DNA from: Acomys russatus
Taxonomy: Eukaryota; Chordata; Mammalia; Rodentia; Muridae
DNA: 64,000 bases
Assembly (NCBI RefSeq): GCF_903995435.1
Contig: NC_067153.1
Location: 8,925,651 to 8,989,650, forward strand
Direction: 5' to 3'
Below the pieces are notes generated by a model that had not been told where the DNA came from, did not search any database, and was given only the letters and a program-made list of their open reading frames with translations. Shown piece after piece: positions 23,448 through 35,840 of the stretch; the first letter of the stretch is position 1, and every line of letters begins with the position of its first letter. Position numbers and translations under genes: made by a program.

Positions 23448-24354
23448 GAGACTGTGATTTTGAGAGGAATTAGAGGTTTGGTACATGGGAAAGATTGGAG
23501 AAGCTTGGCATGTGATTTCCAACTGAGTCCATCTCTAGCCATGATATTAGCCCTTTTCCACAATTACTGTTTTGAATAATTTATTTCTCACAGTTTGGGC
23601 CAAGATGTCTTTTATAAGCATTTGGGAAGGGTTTGTGTTAGTGATGCCACTGGGTGATTCAACACAGGGTAAAGGGAAAAAAATTACTGATATAATACAG
23701 GTTACTTAAATGTTTGATGGCGGTAAATTAGGAAAATAAAGAGAAAGAAACATTAGAAAAGTATTAACACAGAGGTTGGACTTCTTGGATATTTCATCAG
23801 GATCTAAGAAAATGAAGAATGTAATTGCCGCCCCATGTCACCATGCAGGTTGTACATTCTAACACTAGGTGAACACCTGTCAGCTAAATCACAGTGGCTT
23901 CACAATGCCCTCAGGAGCATGACCTACCAACACACAGCCTCCTGTGCAAAGTACAAAATGGCTTACACAGTAGATGTGTTCATTGGTGACCTCCTTTTTA
24001 TGTTGAGAACTGCTGTTCTGTGTAGACAGTCACCAGGATGATTTTCCATTACTAAAGTTTCAGCCTTAAATTGTTGCCTTACTCATGAAAGTGAAACTTA
24101 AAAGGATGAATCTCCTTGAAGGATTCCTCCCTAACTCTGAAATTATATCATTTTGCTGTCTAGGATAGATGGCCTGGTGGGTTCTGTTGAGTGGAGTCCT
24201 CCAGTGATCCTCAATAGAGTCATTTTCTGGTAGAATGTAATATCTAGGCAAGAGCTATGAGTTGATGATGACTTTCCTTCTTCTCTGAATCATATCTCTT
24301 CTTTGATCCATGAAGAATCTTTCATCAAAAACAATGAGAGCAGAAGGGAAATAG
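23448..24354. other. no recognised feature
   Basis: No supported gene or repeat. Confidence 0.4.
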
Positions 24355-24366
24355 AAGACATACTTT
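24355..24366. repeat. L1 target-site duplication, left copy
   Basis: aagacatacttt, repeated exactly at 25206-25217, brackets the inverted L1. Confidence 0.95.
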
Positions 24367-24732
24367 AAAAAATATATTTTATTAATTTATTCATATTACA
24401 TCTCAATTGTTGTCCCATCCCTTGTATCCTCCCATTCCTCCCTCCCTCTCATTTTCCCCTTACTCCCCTCCCCTATGACTGTGACTGAGGGGGACCTCCT
24501 TCCCCTGTATATGCTCATAGGGTATCAAGTCTCTTCTTGGTAGCCTGCTATCCTTTGAGTGCTACCAGGCCTCCCCATCCAGGGAACATGGTCAAATATG
24601 GGGCACCAGAGTTCGTGGGAAAGTCAGACCCCACTCTCCACTCAACTGTGAAGACCGTCCTGTCCATTGGCTAGATCTGGGTAGGGGTTCTATGTTTACT
24701 GTATGTATTGTCCTTGGCTGGTGCCATAGCTT
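24367..24732 (-). mobile_element. L1 3' segment of a twin-primed insertion
   Basis: The antisense L1 3' UTR runs right to left. From the left the + strand shows 'attacatctcaattgttgtc', 'ccttgtatcctcccattcct', 'ctatgactgtgactgagg', 'agggtatcaagtctcttc', 'gctagatctgggtagggg' and 'tccttggctggtgcc'. It ends at the point corresponding to ggcaccagcc in the L1 sense strand, directly joined to an oppositely oriented L1 5' segment. Confidence 0.95.
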
Positions 24733-25205
24733 GAGAAGGACACCTTGGAATATACCCAGAATATGCTCTAGCACAAAAGAACATTTGCCCAACCATGTTC
24801 ATAGCAGCCTTATTCATAATAGCTAGAACATGGAAACAGTCTACGTGTCCCTCAGTAGAAGAATGGATAAAGAAACTGTGGGACGTTTACACTATGGAAT
24901 ACTACTCAGCTATTAAAAACAAGGAATTCCTGAAATTTGTGGACAAATGGATTGAACTAGAAAGGATCATAATAAGTGAGTTAACTCAGAAGCAGAAAGA
25001 GTCAAATGGTATATACTCACTTATATCTGGACACTAGCCCAAGCATGTCCCACGAAAGTCTTCATTTACCAGGAGTGAGACAGAGGGGAGGACATCCTAT
25101 TGGGACTCTAGGTGAGAGAAGCATGGGAGAAGGGGGAAATAGAAAGATCCAGAGGGTCCTAGAAACCTACAAGAAGAACATTAGGGGAGGCGGATATGGG
25201 CCTAA
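24733..25205 (+). mobile_element. inverted L1 5' segment (ORF2 C-terminus and 3' UTR start)
   Basis: The frame at 24795-25037 ends with the L1 ORF2 C-terminal region (readable motifs MEYYSAIKNKEF and LISGH before the stop). It carries no reverse transcriptase or endonuclease domain, only the last ~80 residues. It continues into the proximal 3' UTR (gggactctaggtgagagaag, gagggtcctagaaaccta) and stops at ggatatgggcct, right before the second target duplication. Together with 24367-24732 it forms a classical 5' inversion and is dead. Confidence 0.94.
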
Positions 25206-25217
25206 AAGACATACTTT
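25206..25217. repeat. L1 target-site duplication, right copy
   Basis: Exact 12/12 copy of 24355-24366. Confidence 0.95.
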
Positions 25218-25551
25218 TTCATCAGCATAAGACCTGTTAGGAGGCAGCACTAACTGGACTGTGCATGTTGCTATGTATTAACAAATGATACTCTTGTCAC
25301 CTTGTGTGGAACACTCTATGCACAGGAAAACAATGGCTCTGGTCTGGAGATTCTCTTCATTTTTTCAAAGGGCATTTCTGAGATACAAAACTGCTAATGA
25401 GATTACTGTTACTTCCTCAAATATATCTACAGTGTATGATTAAAAAAGATTTGGCATGTACATACAGAGAACTTCTACAGGTGAAATTTACAAGGCTGTC
25501 TTCTAGAATATTATGTGACAGTCTAATAAGGTATGTTGGTAAATAACTTTC
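25218..25551. other. no recognised feature
   Basis: Unique-looking sequence; no gene supported. Confidence 0.4.
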
Positions 25552-25630
25552 ATCCTTGGGAGGCTGAGAAGCCAATGTGGGCTATAGAGTAAGACCCTGC
25601 TTCAAAAAAGAAGTTTTAAAATTTCAAACA
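25552..25630 (+). mobile_element. SINE fragment (B4/RSINE or B1-related)
   Basis: 'cttgggaggctgagaagcca', 'tgtgggctatagagtaagac' and 'cctgcttcaaaaaa' follow the 3' half of 7SL-related rodent SINEs on the + strand. It is a fragment only. Confidence 0.55.
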
Positions 25631-26085
25631 ATGAAAAAAATGGAAGAAGATATTCGAAGTTGAAAAGACCCTCTATCCTCATAGATTTTTAGATCTAATA
25701 TTGTGCAATTATCCATAGTATCAAAATCAGTCTGTAAATCAAATACAAATCACCACTCCACCTCAATTCTCAGAGGTAGGAAAGACATTCTTAAAATTCA
25801 CACAGAAGTACAAAAGATTATCAATGAAACAACAACAACAACAATATTAATAATAATGCTTGGAATCATCACCATATCTCATTTTCATAATATAGACCCA
25901 TAGCAATAAATCACATGGTAACATGGTACTGGCACAAAAATTCACACAGTTCAGTAAAATAAAATAGAGGAGTCAAATATACATGTGTATTCAGCTTCAT
26001 CTACCTGAGTTTTTCAATAATAAGCCAAAAATACACACTGGAGAAAAGTTAGCCTCTTTGGCAACAGTTTGGTATGTATGTATGC

Positions 26086-26086
<1 letters not shown>

Positions 26087-26137
<51 letters not shown>

Positions 26138-26222
26138 CATATATATATATATACACACACACACACGTATATATATGTATATATACGTATATATATATGT
26201 ATGATATATATATATATATATG
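26087..26222. repeat. (TA)n/TATG microsatellite inside L1
   Basis: AT dinucleotides with tgta and acac interruptions; the Ile-Tyr frames on both strands are artefacts. Confidence 0.96.
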
Positions 26223-26939
26223 AATGAAACTCCTTCTGTATTGTCCCTATCCAAAAAAAATCAGTAACAAATGTCAAAGACCTTAATGTTAGATCTAAAA
26301 ATTTAATATTATAACAGATAGTACACTTAAAGATATGGGCATAGGTGAGGATTTTCTGAAAAGGACTCTGGTCAGCCAGGAAATGGGACCAGTATTCACT
26401 AGTTGGAACTTCATGAAATTAAAACAATACCTATGTTGCAAACAAAGTTACTAACTGAGTGAGAAGAAACAGCATATCCAGTGGAGACAATCGTTAGTAG
26501 ATATATATCTGACAGAAATTAGTGTCTAGAATATATGAAGAGCTTAAAAAGCTACACATCAAACAAGTAAACAAGCAAACAAACAAAAGCAATTAGAATG
26601 GCCAATGGAACTGAACAGAGACTTCTCTAAAGAAGAAACACAATTGCCTAATAAATAGTTTTAACTTGTTCAAAATCCTTAACCAACAGGGAAATGCAAG
26701 TTAGATATCTGTAGATTTCATCTAATTCCAGTTAGAATGCATATTATTAAAAAATGATTACAAGTGCTACTAAGCAGAATGCGGAGCAAGGGGTGGCCCT
26801 TATTCACTGTTTGTGAGAATGTAAACTGCTACAACCATTTTGGAAGTCAGTGTGGAGGTTTCTTCAGAGCTAAACATTGACCTGCCACATGACACAGCAA
26901 TGCCACCCTTCAACTATGCTCCAAAAACTCTATACCCTA

Positions 26940-26994
<55 letters not shown>
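26940..26994. repeat. (AC)n microsatellite inside L1
   Basis: About 27 AC units within the L1 ORF2 remnant. Confidence 0.97.
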
Positions 26995-26995
<1 letters not shown>

Positions 26996-27480
26996 TGGAG
27001 TCTGCACTTCCATGTTCATTATAACTCTATTCATAAAGCAATGAAATGAAATCAGTGTTTATGTCTATCAACTGGTGAGTTTTGGTTCATACACATAATG
27101 GAATTTTAATGGTGAAAAAGAATGAGATTATGAAAATTGCACCGGAAAACAATGCATAGTCCTAAAAAAATATTACATTGAGTTAGGTAACCTAGGCCTA
27201 GAAAGACAGTTGCTACAAATTCTCCCTTATATTTCGACCCTAGCAAATTCTGAGTGACAATAAAAGCCAGAAATATAGAAAGAGTCCCTTGGGATGGGCA
27301 CTTTAATGTAAAGGACTTAGTAAAATATAACACATATGAAAGGGTAGGATGCTGGGAGTGGAAACATCTAGTTAAGGAAAGGAGTGGCGTGATGGAGAAG
27401 AGAAGCAGGGAGAAGGAATAGGCAGCTAAAACAGAGTATATGGAAGAGCCACATGAAAACTTACTATTTTGTAATCTTAA

Positions 27481-28788
27481 TAAGCTATAATATGAAAGAC
27501 AGTTTTAAAATAGATGTGCCCTTAGTGGATGAGTCGTACTTCTCTGCAAAGACGTGGATTGTGAGATATCTACGTCCCCAGAAATCCCCTAAACAAGAAA
27601 AGCTATTCCCACTGGTCTTGGTTGCCCACCAACTCTTGACAAAAAGACCTGAACTAAGACACTGAACACTTTCTGTCATAAGACACAGAGAACTCAAACT
27701 AGAACGGAGTCAGAAATGTCTTCGCTCTTTGCTAGCCTTCACTGTGCCATAAGGTGAACTACTGGTATGGGGTATCATTTGCAGTATTACTCATCTGTGA
27801 ATCCTGCAAACTACGATGATGACTTGTCAGACAAGAAGCACCTTACAGTGCAATAGTAGCATGTTGTTTTATTGAAATAACCTGTTGAATTCTGACTGGT
27901 TTGAGGCTTACTTAAAGGGGGGGCTTCTTGTTATTTTTCTTGAACTGTACCATAGTCTTTGTACGTTGCTGAGTGGCAGCACCAGGTATATCTTCTAGTT
28001 AGCTTTTAGTTTCTAAGCTGGACAAGAAATTGCTCTTCAAATGCAGAAGGTAATATGGATACAGAAAAACAATCATAATATAGTGTGATTAGTATGAAAC
28101 TTGGCATCACACTCTATAGTGCCATTTTGGAAGGAATAATTACTCTTTATCTTGGAGAAATATTTTGGGGTTTTTCTTTTCTTTCTTTTTTTTTTTTTTT
28201 TAAAGGTGATGATTTGGGCCTTGAAGAGTGAATAGGTAGTGTTCTTACAATAACAAAAACTTACAATGTTGTTCAATAATTTACAGTCTTCTTAGGCCAC
28301 TACAAAGGTTAAATTAAACCCATTCAAATGAACCATCATAAAATAGTATTTTGAATTTCATATACACGCACGTATGTAGCCATCTCTCAACACACATGAT
28401 TAATGCATAATGAAAATGTGTGGTCTTAAGAAATGACAAAAAAACTTTAACATTCCAGGAAAAGTAGCCACACAGCAAAGTAATCTGCTTGGAAAGCATA
28501 AATTTTAGAGTAGGACCAATAAACGTTGGATAAATGTAGTTTCAACAATTGCAGCAATTAGCAAAAATTCCAGGCTATATGTTTACAACTGGATTCAATT
28601 ATTCTCCTGACAAAGGATGTGTTAAGCCTATTTTTCATTACTTCTCTTCCTCATGAAGTTTCAACACTGTATCATATATATTATATTAATCATATAATAT
28701 AGTTATACATATATTTTCACCTGAAACCAGAAACAATTATATTTAAGAATTTTCATTTCTCAGGATTCAATTTCAGCAACATGGGATT
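27481..28788. other. mostly unique sequence
   Basis: No supported gene or repeat. A TTTC/T-rich run lies at about 28175-28202. AT-rich text near 28670-28720 has tatata-type palindromic stretches. Confidence 0.4.
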
Positions 28789-28898
28789 GATAGTGCCCAT
28801 TTCAAGGTCAAAGTTTTAGTTCCTATTTCAAGGTCGAGATGATAGTGCCCATTTCAAGGTCAAGGAGATAGTGCCCATTTCAAGGTGAAGCAGGTCAA
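28789..28898. repeat. 26-bp tandem repeat, 4 units, with nuclear-receptor-like half-sites
   Basis: Units start at 28789, 28815, 28841 and 28867, an exact 26-bp period. The shared core is cccatttcaaggtcaa. Each unit holds an extended half-site: TCAAGGTCA at 28802-28810 and 28854-28862, TCAAGGTCG at 28828-28836 and TCAAGGTGA at 28880-28888. A further AGGTCA follows at 28892-28897. TCAAGGTCA is the known consensus for NR5A (SF-1/LRH-1) and ERR binding. Binding here is inference only. The array could equally be a random short minisatellite. Confidence 0.85.
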
Positions 28899-29300
28899 TG
28901 GTAGATTTAACACCCAAGTGTCATTCCTCAGTTGCTTGTGGACACGTCTAATCCTGCTGAGATGTCTGTAGGTCATTTTGTTTACATGCCTTCAGCATGT
29001 TAAATTCAAACTTACACTGATTGATGCAAAATACTTTAAGATGGCTCTTTTCATTCAGCACAGTTTTGCTCAGATTAATCTTTGGAAAATTCCCCATTTC
29101 TAAAGCATAGTTCTCAATAAAGATCTTGTGTTCCTTTTTCCTCACAGTTTTTGATCAAAATCACATATTTGTTTGAAAAAAAAAATGTCTTGAAAGAAAC
29201 AAATGGAGCAAATTCTTTAGATTGTCCTTTTTTCCACCAATTTTCTCTGGCTAACTTCAATTATACCAAATGAAGCAACAAGTAGTTAGACCATTTTAAA

Positions 29301-29342
<42 letters not shown>

Positions 29343-30831
29343 TACAATCGGTGACCCAAATTATGTAAAATATAATACACACATATATCCCCTTAAACTC
29401 ACATAAATACTATGCCCAGAATTACTTTATTCTGTCTTGTGTTAGCTGGGGAAGAAAAATCTTCACAGAAAAATGAATCTTACAAGTTCCTGTCTTGGCA
29501 ATGTGGATGACATCTGGAAAGAAGATGGCTTTGGATTTTAAGTGAATGGAAAGTGTTCTTACTTTCTGTGTCATTTCTATGCAATTGCTAGTCCACACGA
29601 AGGGCACCAGCATACACAGATGGAACCCATGAATTCCCAGAGACAAACACCATCATTTCTGAAGTGTGGCAACCAGAAGAGAGTGGAAAAGGTAGAATAC
29701 TTGGCCAGATTGTACAGGCAGCAGCATTTCGGAGACCCAAGTTTTATAGACAAGACACTGAAATAATATATTAAGGCCACCAAATAAAAGCTGATGAACA
29801 AAATATTGTCACTTTGTCATGGAATGTACATGAGTATACATGAATGGATATTTAGGTCATCTGCTATTCTATGTGGGTCTCTCTAGTCGTCATGTACCCA
29901 CTCTCTTTGTTCCTGTGTGAGTGAAGACACACATTCTCACCATTCTAATGGGGATACATCACTGAATTCCAAAAGCATATAAAAAAAAAAAAACCTAAAA
30001 GTTCCACAGCTCGTCCCAAGTTCCATGAAAACATATTCCTGGTAAATTAAGGCTGGATTCATTTAAACAAGCTTACCAACATGCTAAAATTCAGGTAGAC
30101 GCTGCAGTAACATGTGGATATGAACTCCCTGAGCTTGAGAAATTCTTAGACACAGTGTTCTACCATCAGAACAACTAATAGAAACACATTTATTACGATA
30201 TTATTTATATTCATGTTTAGGATAGGGACAGCTCTTGATGAGCAAAATAATTCCTTGTAATTTGTATCTGTATCAGTATTCAGCTCATTAAACTGATCAA
30301 TATTTTAGAACATAGTTTTCTTTTTGCCTTTTGGTTTAACATTAGTTCTTGACATATATTCTATAATTATATATGATAACTTTTTGTAGTTACTTAGGAT
30401 ATGGACACTCAGCTTATTAATTTTAACAAAGCTTTAAACCTTAGCCTAATTTCAGCCTTTTAACTAATAATGCAGTTTCTGGCATAGTCTATCACTGAAT
30501 CTACTAATCATTTTTAAACGCATCGACATAGCAAGTAATAGAATTTAATATGTTGGTGCCTATGTTCTCTTAAATAGATGCACATTTACTAAATTTAATT
30601 TTATTCTATAAACGATTAAGATGCATGAGACAAGACTACACATTCAATATATCAACATTTGCTATATACTTAAACACTTAATAATATATCAAATTTATCA
30701 GTATAATAAGCCAACTCAGTAATACAGGGCATAATACATTTACTTCAGGGGGATTAAAACCTAGAACCTGAAACAAGAACAGAATCTCTAGATTTTTGGA
30801 TTGATGCTTTTCTCTTCATTGTCCAACTGAA
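28899..30831. other. mostly unique sequence
   Basis: No gene supported. Two overlapping frames of 74 residues near 29422-29801 show no domain. It contains a (CA)n run listed separately. Confidence 0.4.
29306..29341. repeat. (CA)n microsatellite
   Basis: About 18 CA units. Confidence 0.97.
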
Positions 30832-30903
30832 TTCTTTCTTTCTTTCTCTCTTTCTTTCCTTCTTCCTTCCTTCCTTCCTTATTTCTTTCTTTCTTTTCCT
30901 TTT
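30832..30903. repeat. (TTTC)n/(TTCC)n tetranucleotide tract
   Basis: Blocks of tttc then ttcc then tttc on the + strand. Antisense frames through it are Lys/Glu/Arg rich artefacts. Confidence 0.95.
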
Positions 30904-33403
30904 GTTTAGAAATATCTTTACTGGTAGGTAAAGAGCAGGGCCATGAAACAAGCCCAGGTCTTCTTCTGTGTCCCACCCAGTATTTCCTTACTGTGTAACT
31001 GTTGGTTATTAATATACTTGTGGTGAGCAAAGTTGAACTTCCTACTAATCAGCCAGGAGCTTCATATTTCATCTTGAAATTGTGTTCCCTCAATCTCTTT
31101 CCTTAGCTTGTCTCTGCTTTCACAAATGTTCACAGTTTCTAGCATTTCCTTCATTTATTTTCAACCATTCACCAAACAATGACTGCTTCTCATATGTTTA
31201 TTAATTTACATCCGAAGTGGTTTGCTTTTTTATACAAGCCACTTACTTCTCTATTTTCAGGGACCCGCTCAAGTTTAATATATGTAGTGGACTTGTGTTA
31301 CTGAAAACTTGATAGTTAAGGAAACAAGCCTTCAACTATGACTGAAACAGAGGCCCGAATTGTATCACAGTGTTCGCCTCTGTTACTCTTACAGTCCGGC
31401 CATGCTCTTCCACCTCCACATTCCCCCTATTGATGAATGCTTTCTCCATATGGCTAGTAAAAGCTATTGTAACTCTTCATTTACATTTTCTTTCATCTCA
31501 TGATTTTGGGTGAAAGAAGAACATTTCTTATAATTTCTTACAGGCCGTAAAGAAATACTCTAGGAATGACTATTAAGTGGCAATTTGAGCTGCTTGACTA
31601 TCTCTGAAGAAAGTACAAAGACCACATGTGGACACGAACATGGGATTGTGCTAAATATGTTCTCTGGGCTGGAGTCAGCTATCTTTAGGCTACCTGGAAG
31701 TGGCCGTGGGTGGTCGACAAACTCTCTTCTTCCTCCCTCTCTCCTCACTCTCTCTCCCCTTCTCTCTCTCTTGACTATCATGTAAGAAGTAAAACAAATA
31801 CAGCATTTCTTCTATAAAACTCAATATTCATTATATTCTTTCTACCAAGGAGTTCAGACTCAAGTAGCTAGTGATTATTTCAGCTGTGATCAATGTTTTA
31901 AAAAGTATAGGATTTTCACATGCTTTAGAATGAATGTAGACTGGCCTGCAGATAAGGGCAGACATCCTTTTAGAAAATATTATTGAGAAACTCCTTGGCA
32001 TCTTCATTAAAAGTATTAACCAACTAGAAAATAAGATAATGAAAAAAAAACTACATGTGAAAGATAAGAAAGGGCCTGTGAGGACACTTGGAGGAAGGAA
32101 CTTGGGATACTAGGTCAACAAGGAGACTGATAGAATGTATGGATTGTACGGAGGGTGGGAACAAACAAGAGGCAGGACTTGGGGGATGGGCAGAGATAAG
32201 AGCAAGACCATGTCAGGTCTTGAACAATCATGGTACATGGCTCTTAGGGTTGTGTAACACAAAGGAATGAAACTATTGATAGGAATTTTGTGCCATTGCA
32301 AATTTGCGACAGGAAGAAATGAAGGTGTCACAACACTTGAAGACATCTGGACTTTAATGTTGTTGTTTTTTTTTTTTTTTTTCTGACTCCTTCCATGTCA
32401 CTGATGTTGGAACTTGTCTAGGGATTGGATTACTCTAGGGTATGAGGTGCTGTTTAGCGAGTCTGTTCTCAGGCTTTCTCATCTGAAATTATATGTGGTG
32501 TGTGTTATGTGTATGAGTGACAAGGTAGTTATTTTATGCCTTACACTGTACTGAAACATAAGCTTTTCTGCTTTCAAATCTTGATAAACACTAAAAATGT
32601 TATATCCATCTTCATACACCACTATGAAACCAGTATCTTTCCACCTTTGGGTCAGAAATTGAGCACTGCCAGCTTTGGAAACCTCTGGTATTCAGAACGG
32701 TTCAAGTTCAACCCACAGCACAATTTGGATTACGGTTCTCCCACTGATGTTAATGTAATTATCAGTTATACCTATGTGTAAAGATGCATGTTCATAACTA
32801 ACTCACTGGAATATAAATCCCAAGTAAATGAGAAATATAACTCCAAAAGTATGGCCCACTGCTGAAGAATAACTACAAATAAACAATCTCAATTTCTGAT
32901 TTGTTTTTAGTTTTTCACGTTATTTAAATGTGATGCTAGTCTAAGTTTCAAGGACTAGTCTACCCTTGACAAGTTGTTCATGATTAGCATGCAATAGTAT
33001 TTGAGGAAATGAATTAAATTAAGAAAAATAAATCAAGACTGTTTTTAGAATGCCTGAAACCATGTAACTTTTATATATAATTTGATTAAGAGATCAAAAG
33101 AACAGAAAAACTATTTGAGTCATCTCCTTTTAAATTCCTCTCTTTGTAGACACATGCATTCATGACCTTTGTCCTTTCCTCAGAGTCTCTCCATCCAAAA
33201 GATGCCTGCTGTTGCAACCCTGGAGGGGGACAAGACAGGAGGAAATGAGAGAAGGAGTCTCTAGGCCAAATAGTAACCTCATCTCATCTGGTCAGGACCA
33301 AATGTTCTATGCTTCAGCTCTTAGCTGTAAAAAATCATATGCATTTTTCTTTGTTAGCCATTTGCTGTGGGGTTTAAGTGCTGGCAAGTGGAGAAATATT
33401 AAA
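30904..33403. other. mostly unique sequence
   Basis: About 2.5 kb without a supported gene. Minor items: a CT-rich run at 31727-31772 and a T run at about 32359-32382. Short frames (60-81 residues) lack recognisable domains. Confidence 0.4.
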
Positions 33404-33440
33404 TACACACACACACACACACAGACACACACACACACAT
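33404..33440. repeat. (CA)n microsatellite with one GA step
   Basis: About 18 CA units interrupted once by aga. Confidence 0.96.
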
Positions 33441-35001
33441 TCTCATTTGTGCAACTCTCCTGTTGAGTTCCTGAGCTTAACCCTGACTCTCACAATTGTG
33501 TTATCCTTTAGCCGGCAGTTCACACTTGAGTAAACAACACATCTAGGCCTCCAGCAGTAGCTGGTTAGAACTACTTTGTGGATAGCAGGAGAGGAGATCT
33601 CAGTGATACAAAAATATTCCTGGCATTTGGACTCAGTAGCTCTTGTACTGTTCTAGAAGGGAAATTTAAAAGATGAGCTGACATAGCTCCGTCAGCAACC
33701 ACCGGATGTTTTGTTAAGCATTCTGAACAAAGTTCAACTGCCCTCTGGAAGACAACACATATTTTTTCCTCATTTATAATTTTTGGAATGATACCAATCA
33801 GAAAAATTTAGAGTTCATTGGGGGGGGGGGAGGGAAAGACCAAATGTAACAATATACTACTTGTCCTTCAGTCCCTAGAACCATTTTGTTCTTTTAAAGC
33901 ATCTCAACATTTACTAGCGTCTCCTAAGGACCGCAGGATGCCTTGGTGATGTTTTATAGCTGTTGTAGAATAAACAGAAAGGCTTTACCACCCTGAGGTT
34001 AAGAGTCTTCCTGGAAGAAGGTTAACTTCTTGCAGGATGTGTTAATAGTTTCAGAGTATACTCATTGCTAATTTTAACTCTGTAAAGAAAGTCAGCACTG
34101 CTAGGGAACCTTCACAGATCCATCTTTTTTTTTTTTTTTTTTTTCCCAGACGCATATTGTCTCATGGAGTTTACTTTTAAATTGACAAAGGCTCTACATT
34201 TCACAAAACTTGGAATAGTTAACATTCAATGCGAGAAAAAATTGTTTTATTTTAATTACATTTGTGCTTTTTTCTTATTTTTATATTGGCCACTGAAGCC
34301 TGTTGTGTACCGCAGAGCAGAAAGAAAAATAATAATTCCCAGACACAGCACGCTTCCAGCAATATCATCATAGGAGCCTGAGGGTTCTGAGACACTTTTC
34401 CCCAGTTCAAGTGGTACTTGTTTGTCCTGTGTCAGAGGCTGCTTTCAGATTCTTCTCCTTCAGATTTGTGCCATTCGCTCTTATCCTCTTGTTTATACTG
34501 AATATTCAGTGACTAGATCTCCTGTGTCTGAACCAATACCATTTAAAAAAAACCCCAGACACTCCCCCCTGTGCTGCTCTGAAACTCACAGCCCCCCCAC
34601 CCCCTGCTTTCCATGCCTCAGCCTCCCCTCCGTAGAAGTAGAATGGCAGATTCTCAGCCCACTTCTAAAAATTAACAAAACATACCATATGGGAACGTCA
34701 ATAAAGAAGAAAATGCATTCACATAAAAAATGAGTGCAGTGCCTTTGTGTACATGAATAAGGAAATGAGCATTAGGAATCTACCAGCCAGAATAGCGACA
34801 GAATCCAGCCACTGGATCTTGCTCTGTGCTTTGCTCACAGGCGATGACCCCCACAGCCTGAAGTCAATGCAAGCAATGACCATTTCCTAGCCCTTCCTAA
34901 CATGTCCTCCAAATAGGTGCACATAAAAAAGAATATGGTTAAGTGTTTTGCATGATTTTTTTAACTTTCTGAACATACAATTGAATTTTTTCTTGTGATT
35001 T
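33441..35001. other. mostly unique sequence
   Basis: No gene supported. It holds an 11-G run at 33820-33830 and a T run at about 34125-34144. The 103-residue frame at 34422-34733 is Ser/Pro rich and not recognised. Confidence 0.4.
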
Positions 35002-35215
35002 GCTTGTTTATATATATAATTTATTCAGATTACAACTCAATTGTTATCCCATCACTTGTATCCTCCCATTCCTCCCTCCCTCCCAATTTCACCCTATTCC
35101 CCTCCCCTAGGTCTAAGACCAATGGGGACCTCCTCCCCCACTATATGGTCATAGGCTATCAAGTCTCATCTTGGTAGCCTGCTTATTCTTTCTCTGAGTG
35201 CCACCAGGCCTCCAT
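35002..35215 (-). mobile_element. L1 3' UTR, 5'-truncated
   Basis: Antisense L1 3' end: 'attacaactcaattgttatc', 'cacttgtatcctcccattcc', 'taggctatcaagtctcatct', 'ctgagtgccaccaggcctcc', then abrupt loss of homology. A 7-bp gcttgtt at 35002-35008 and 35223-35229 may be a remnant of the target duplication but is weak. Confidence 0.9.
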
Positions 35216-35619
35216 TTTTGAGGCTTGTTCTCATTAGTGTTTAGACACTAGGTCAGGATGTTGCACTTTTACTGTGGCTTATTTAAAAAGTTTAGACAGT
35301 ATTTTACTTATTCTTTGACAATTTCATAAATGTATACAATGTATCTTGACCATATATACCCAGTCTTCATCCTCTGACTTCCACCGTGTTATAATATATT
35401 ATTATGTGATTTATCACTTTAAAAGTCATTGCTCTTCTTGATGCCATTTGAGTTAGCATTTCTCCCAGTTTAAGCATTCATTCCTCAGAACCCCCTAGTT
35501 CTTTTAAGTATCTCATCAATCATTTAATAATATTTAATAATGTGAATAATACTGAACTTCTGAAATCTTAATATTATGCATCATCTTTAATTCTCATTTT
35601 TTCATACAAGGTGCACATA
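35216..35619. other. no recognised feature
   Basis: AT-rich sequence with no supported gene or repeat. Confidence 0.35.
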
Positions 35620-35840
35620 CCTGTCCATGTCCATGTGGAGACCAAAGGATGATGCTTGTTGGTCCTTGCTGTGTTGCTCTAATCTCATTTTCTAAGACCA
35701 AGTCTATCACTGAGCAGAAAGGTCACCATTTCATGGAGACTGGCTGACCAGGATGGTTTCAGAATCTCCTTGTGTCCACACTCTAGTGCTGGGGTGACAG
35801 ATGTACACCGAAATATCTGGCTTTGTGTGTGCGCATTGCA
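35620..35840 (-). mobile_element. old rodent SINE (B4/RSINE-type)
   Basis: On + the order 'tgtggagaccaaaggatgat', 'gaccaagtctatcactgagc', 'actggctgaccaggatggtt', 'tagtgctggggtgacagatg', 'caccgaaatatctggc' follows a common rodent SINE in reverse complement. It is highly diverged and the family name is not confirmed. Confidence 0.5.

Larger units (their letters stand above)
25640..27480 (+). mobile_element. old L1 ORF2 3' half and 3' UTR, degenerate
   Basis: Readable L1 ORF2 landmarks occur in order on +: 'tcaaaatcagtctgtaaatc' and 'acattcttaaaattcacaca' (25.7 kb), 'atggtactggcacaaaaa' (25.93 kb), 'aaccaacagggaaatgcaag' (26.68 kb), 'agaatgtaaactgctacaac' (26.81 kb), 'gtcagtgtggaggtttcttc' (26.85 kb), 'gagattatgaaaattgcacc' (27.12 kb), then a 3' UTR remnant to about 27.48 kb. 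It is full of stops and frameshifts and contains two later microsatellites. It is a pseudogenised retroposon, older than the L1s with the 'cccttgtatcctcccat' 3' UTR. Confidence 0.88.

Noticed and set aside
24795..25037. 80-residue frame that looks coding
   Set aside because: It is the C-terminal tail of L1 ORF2 inside a dead, inverted L1 copy, so it is annotated as mobile element and not as a gene.
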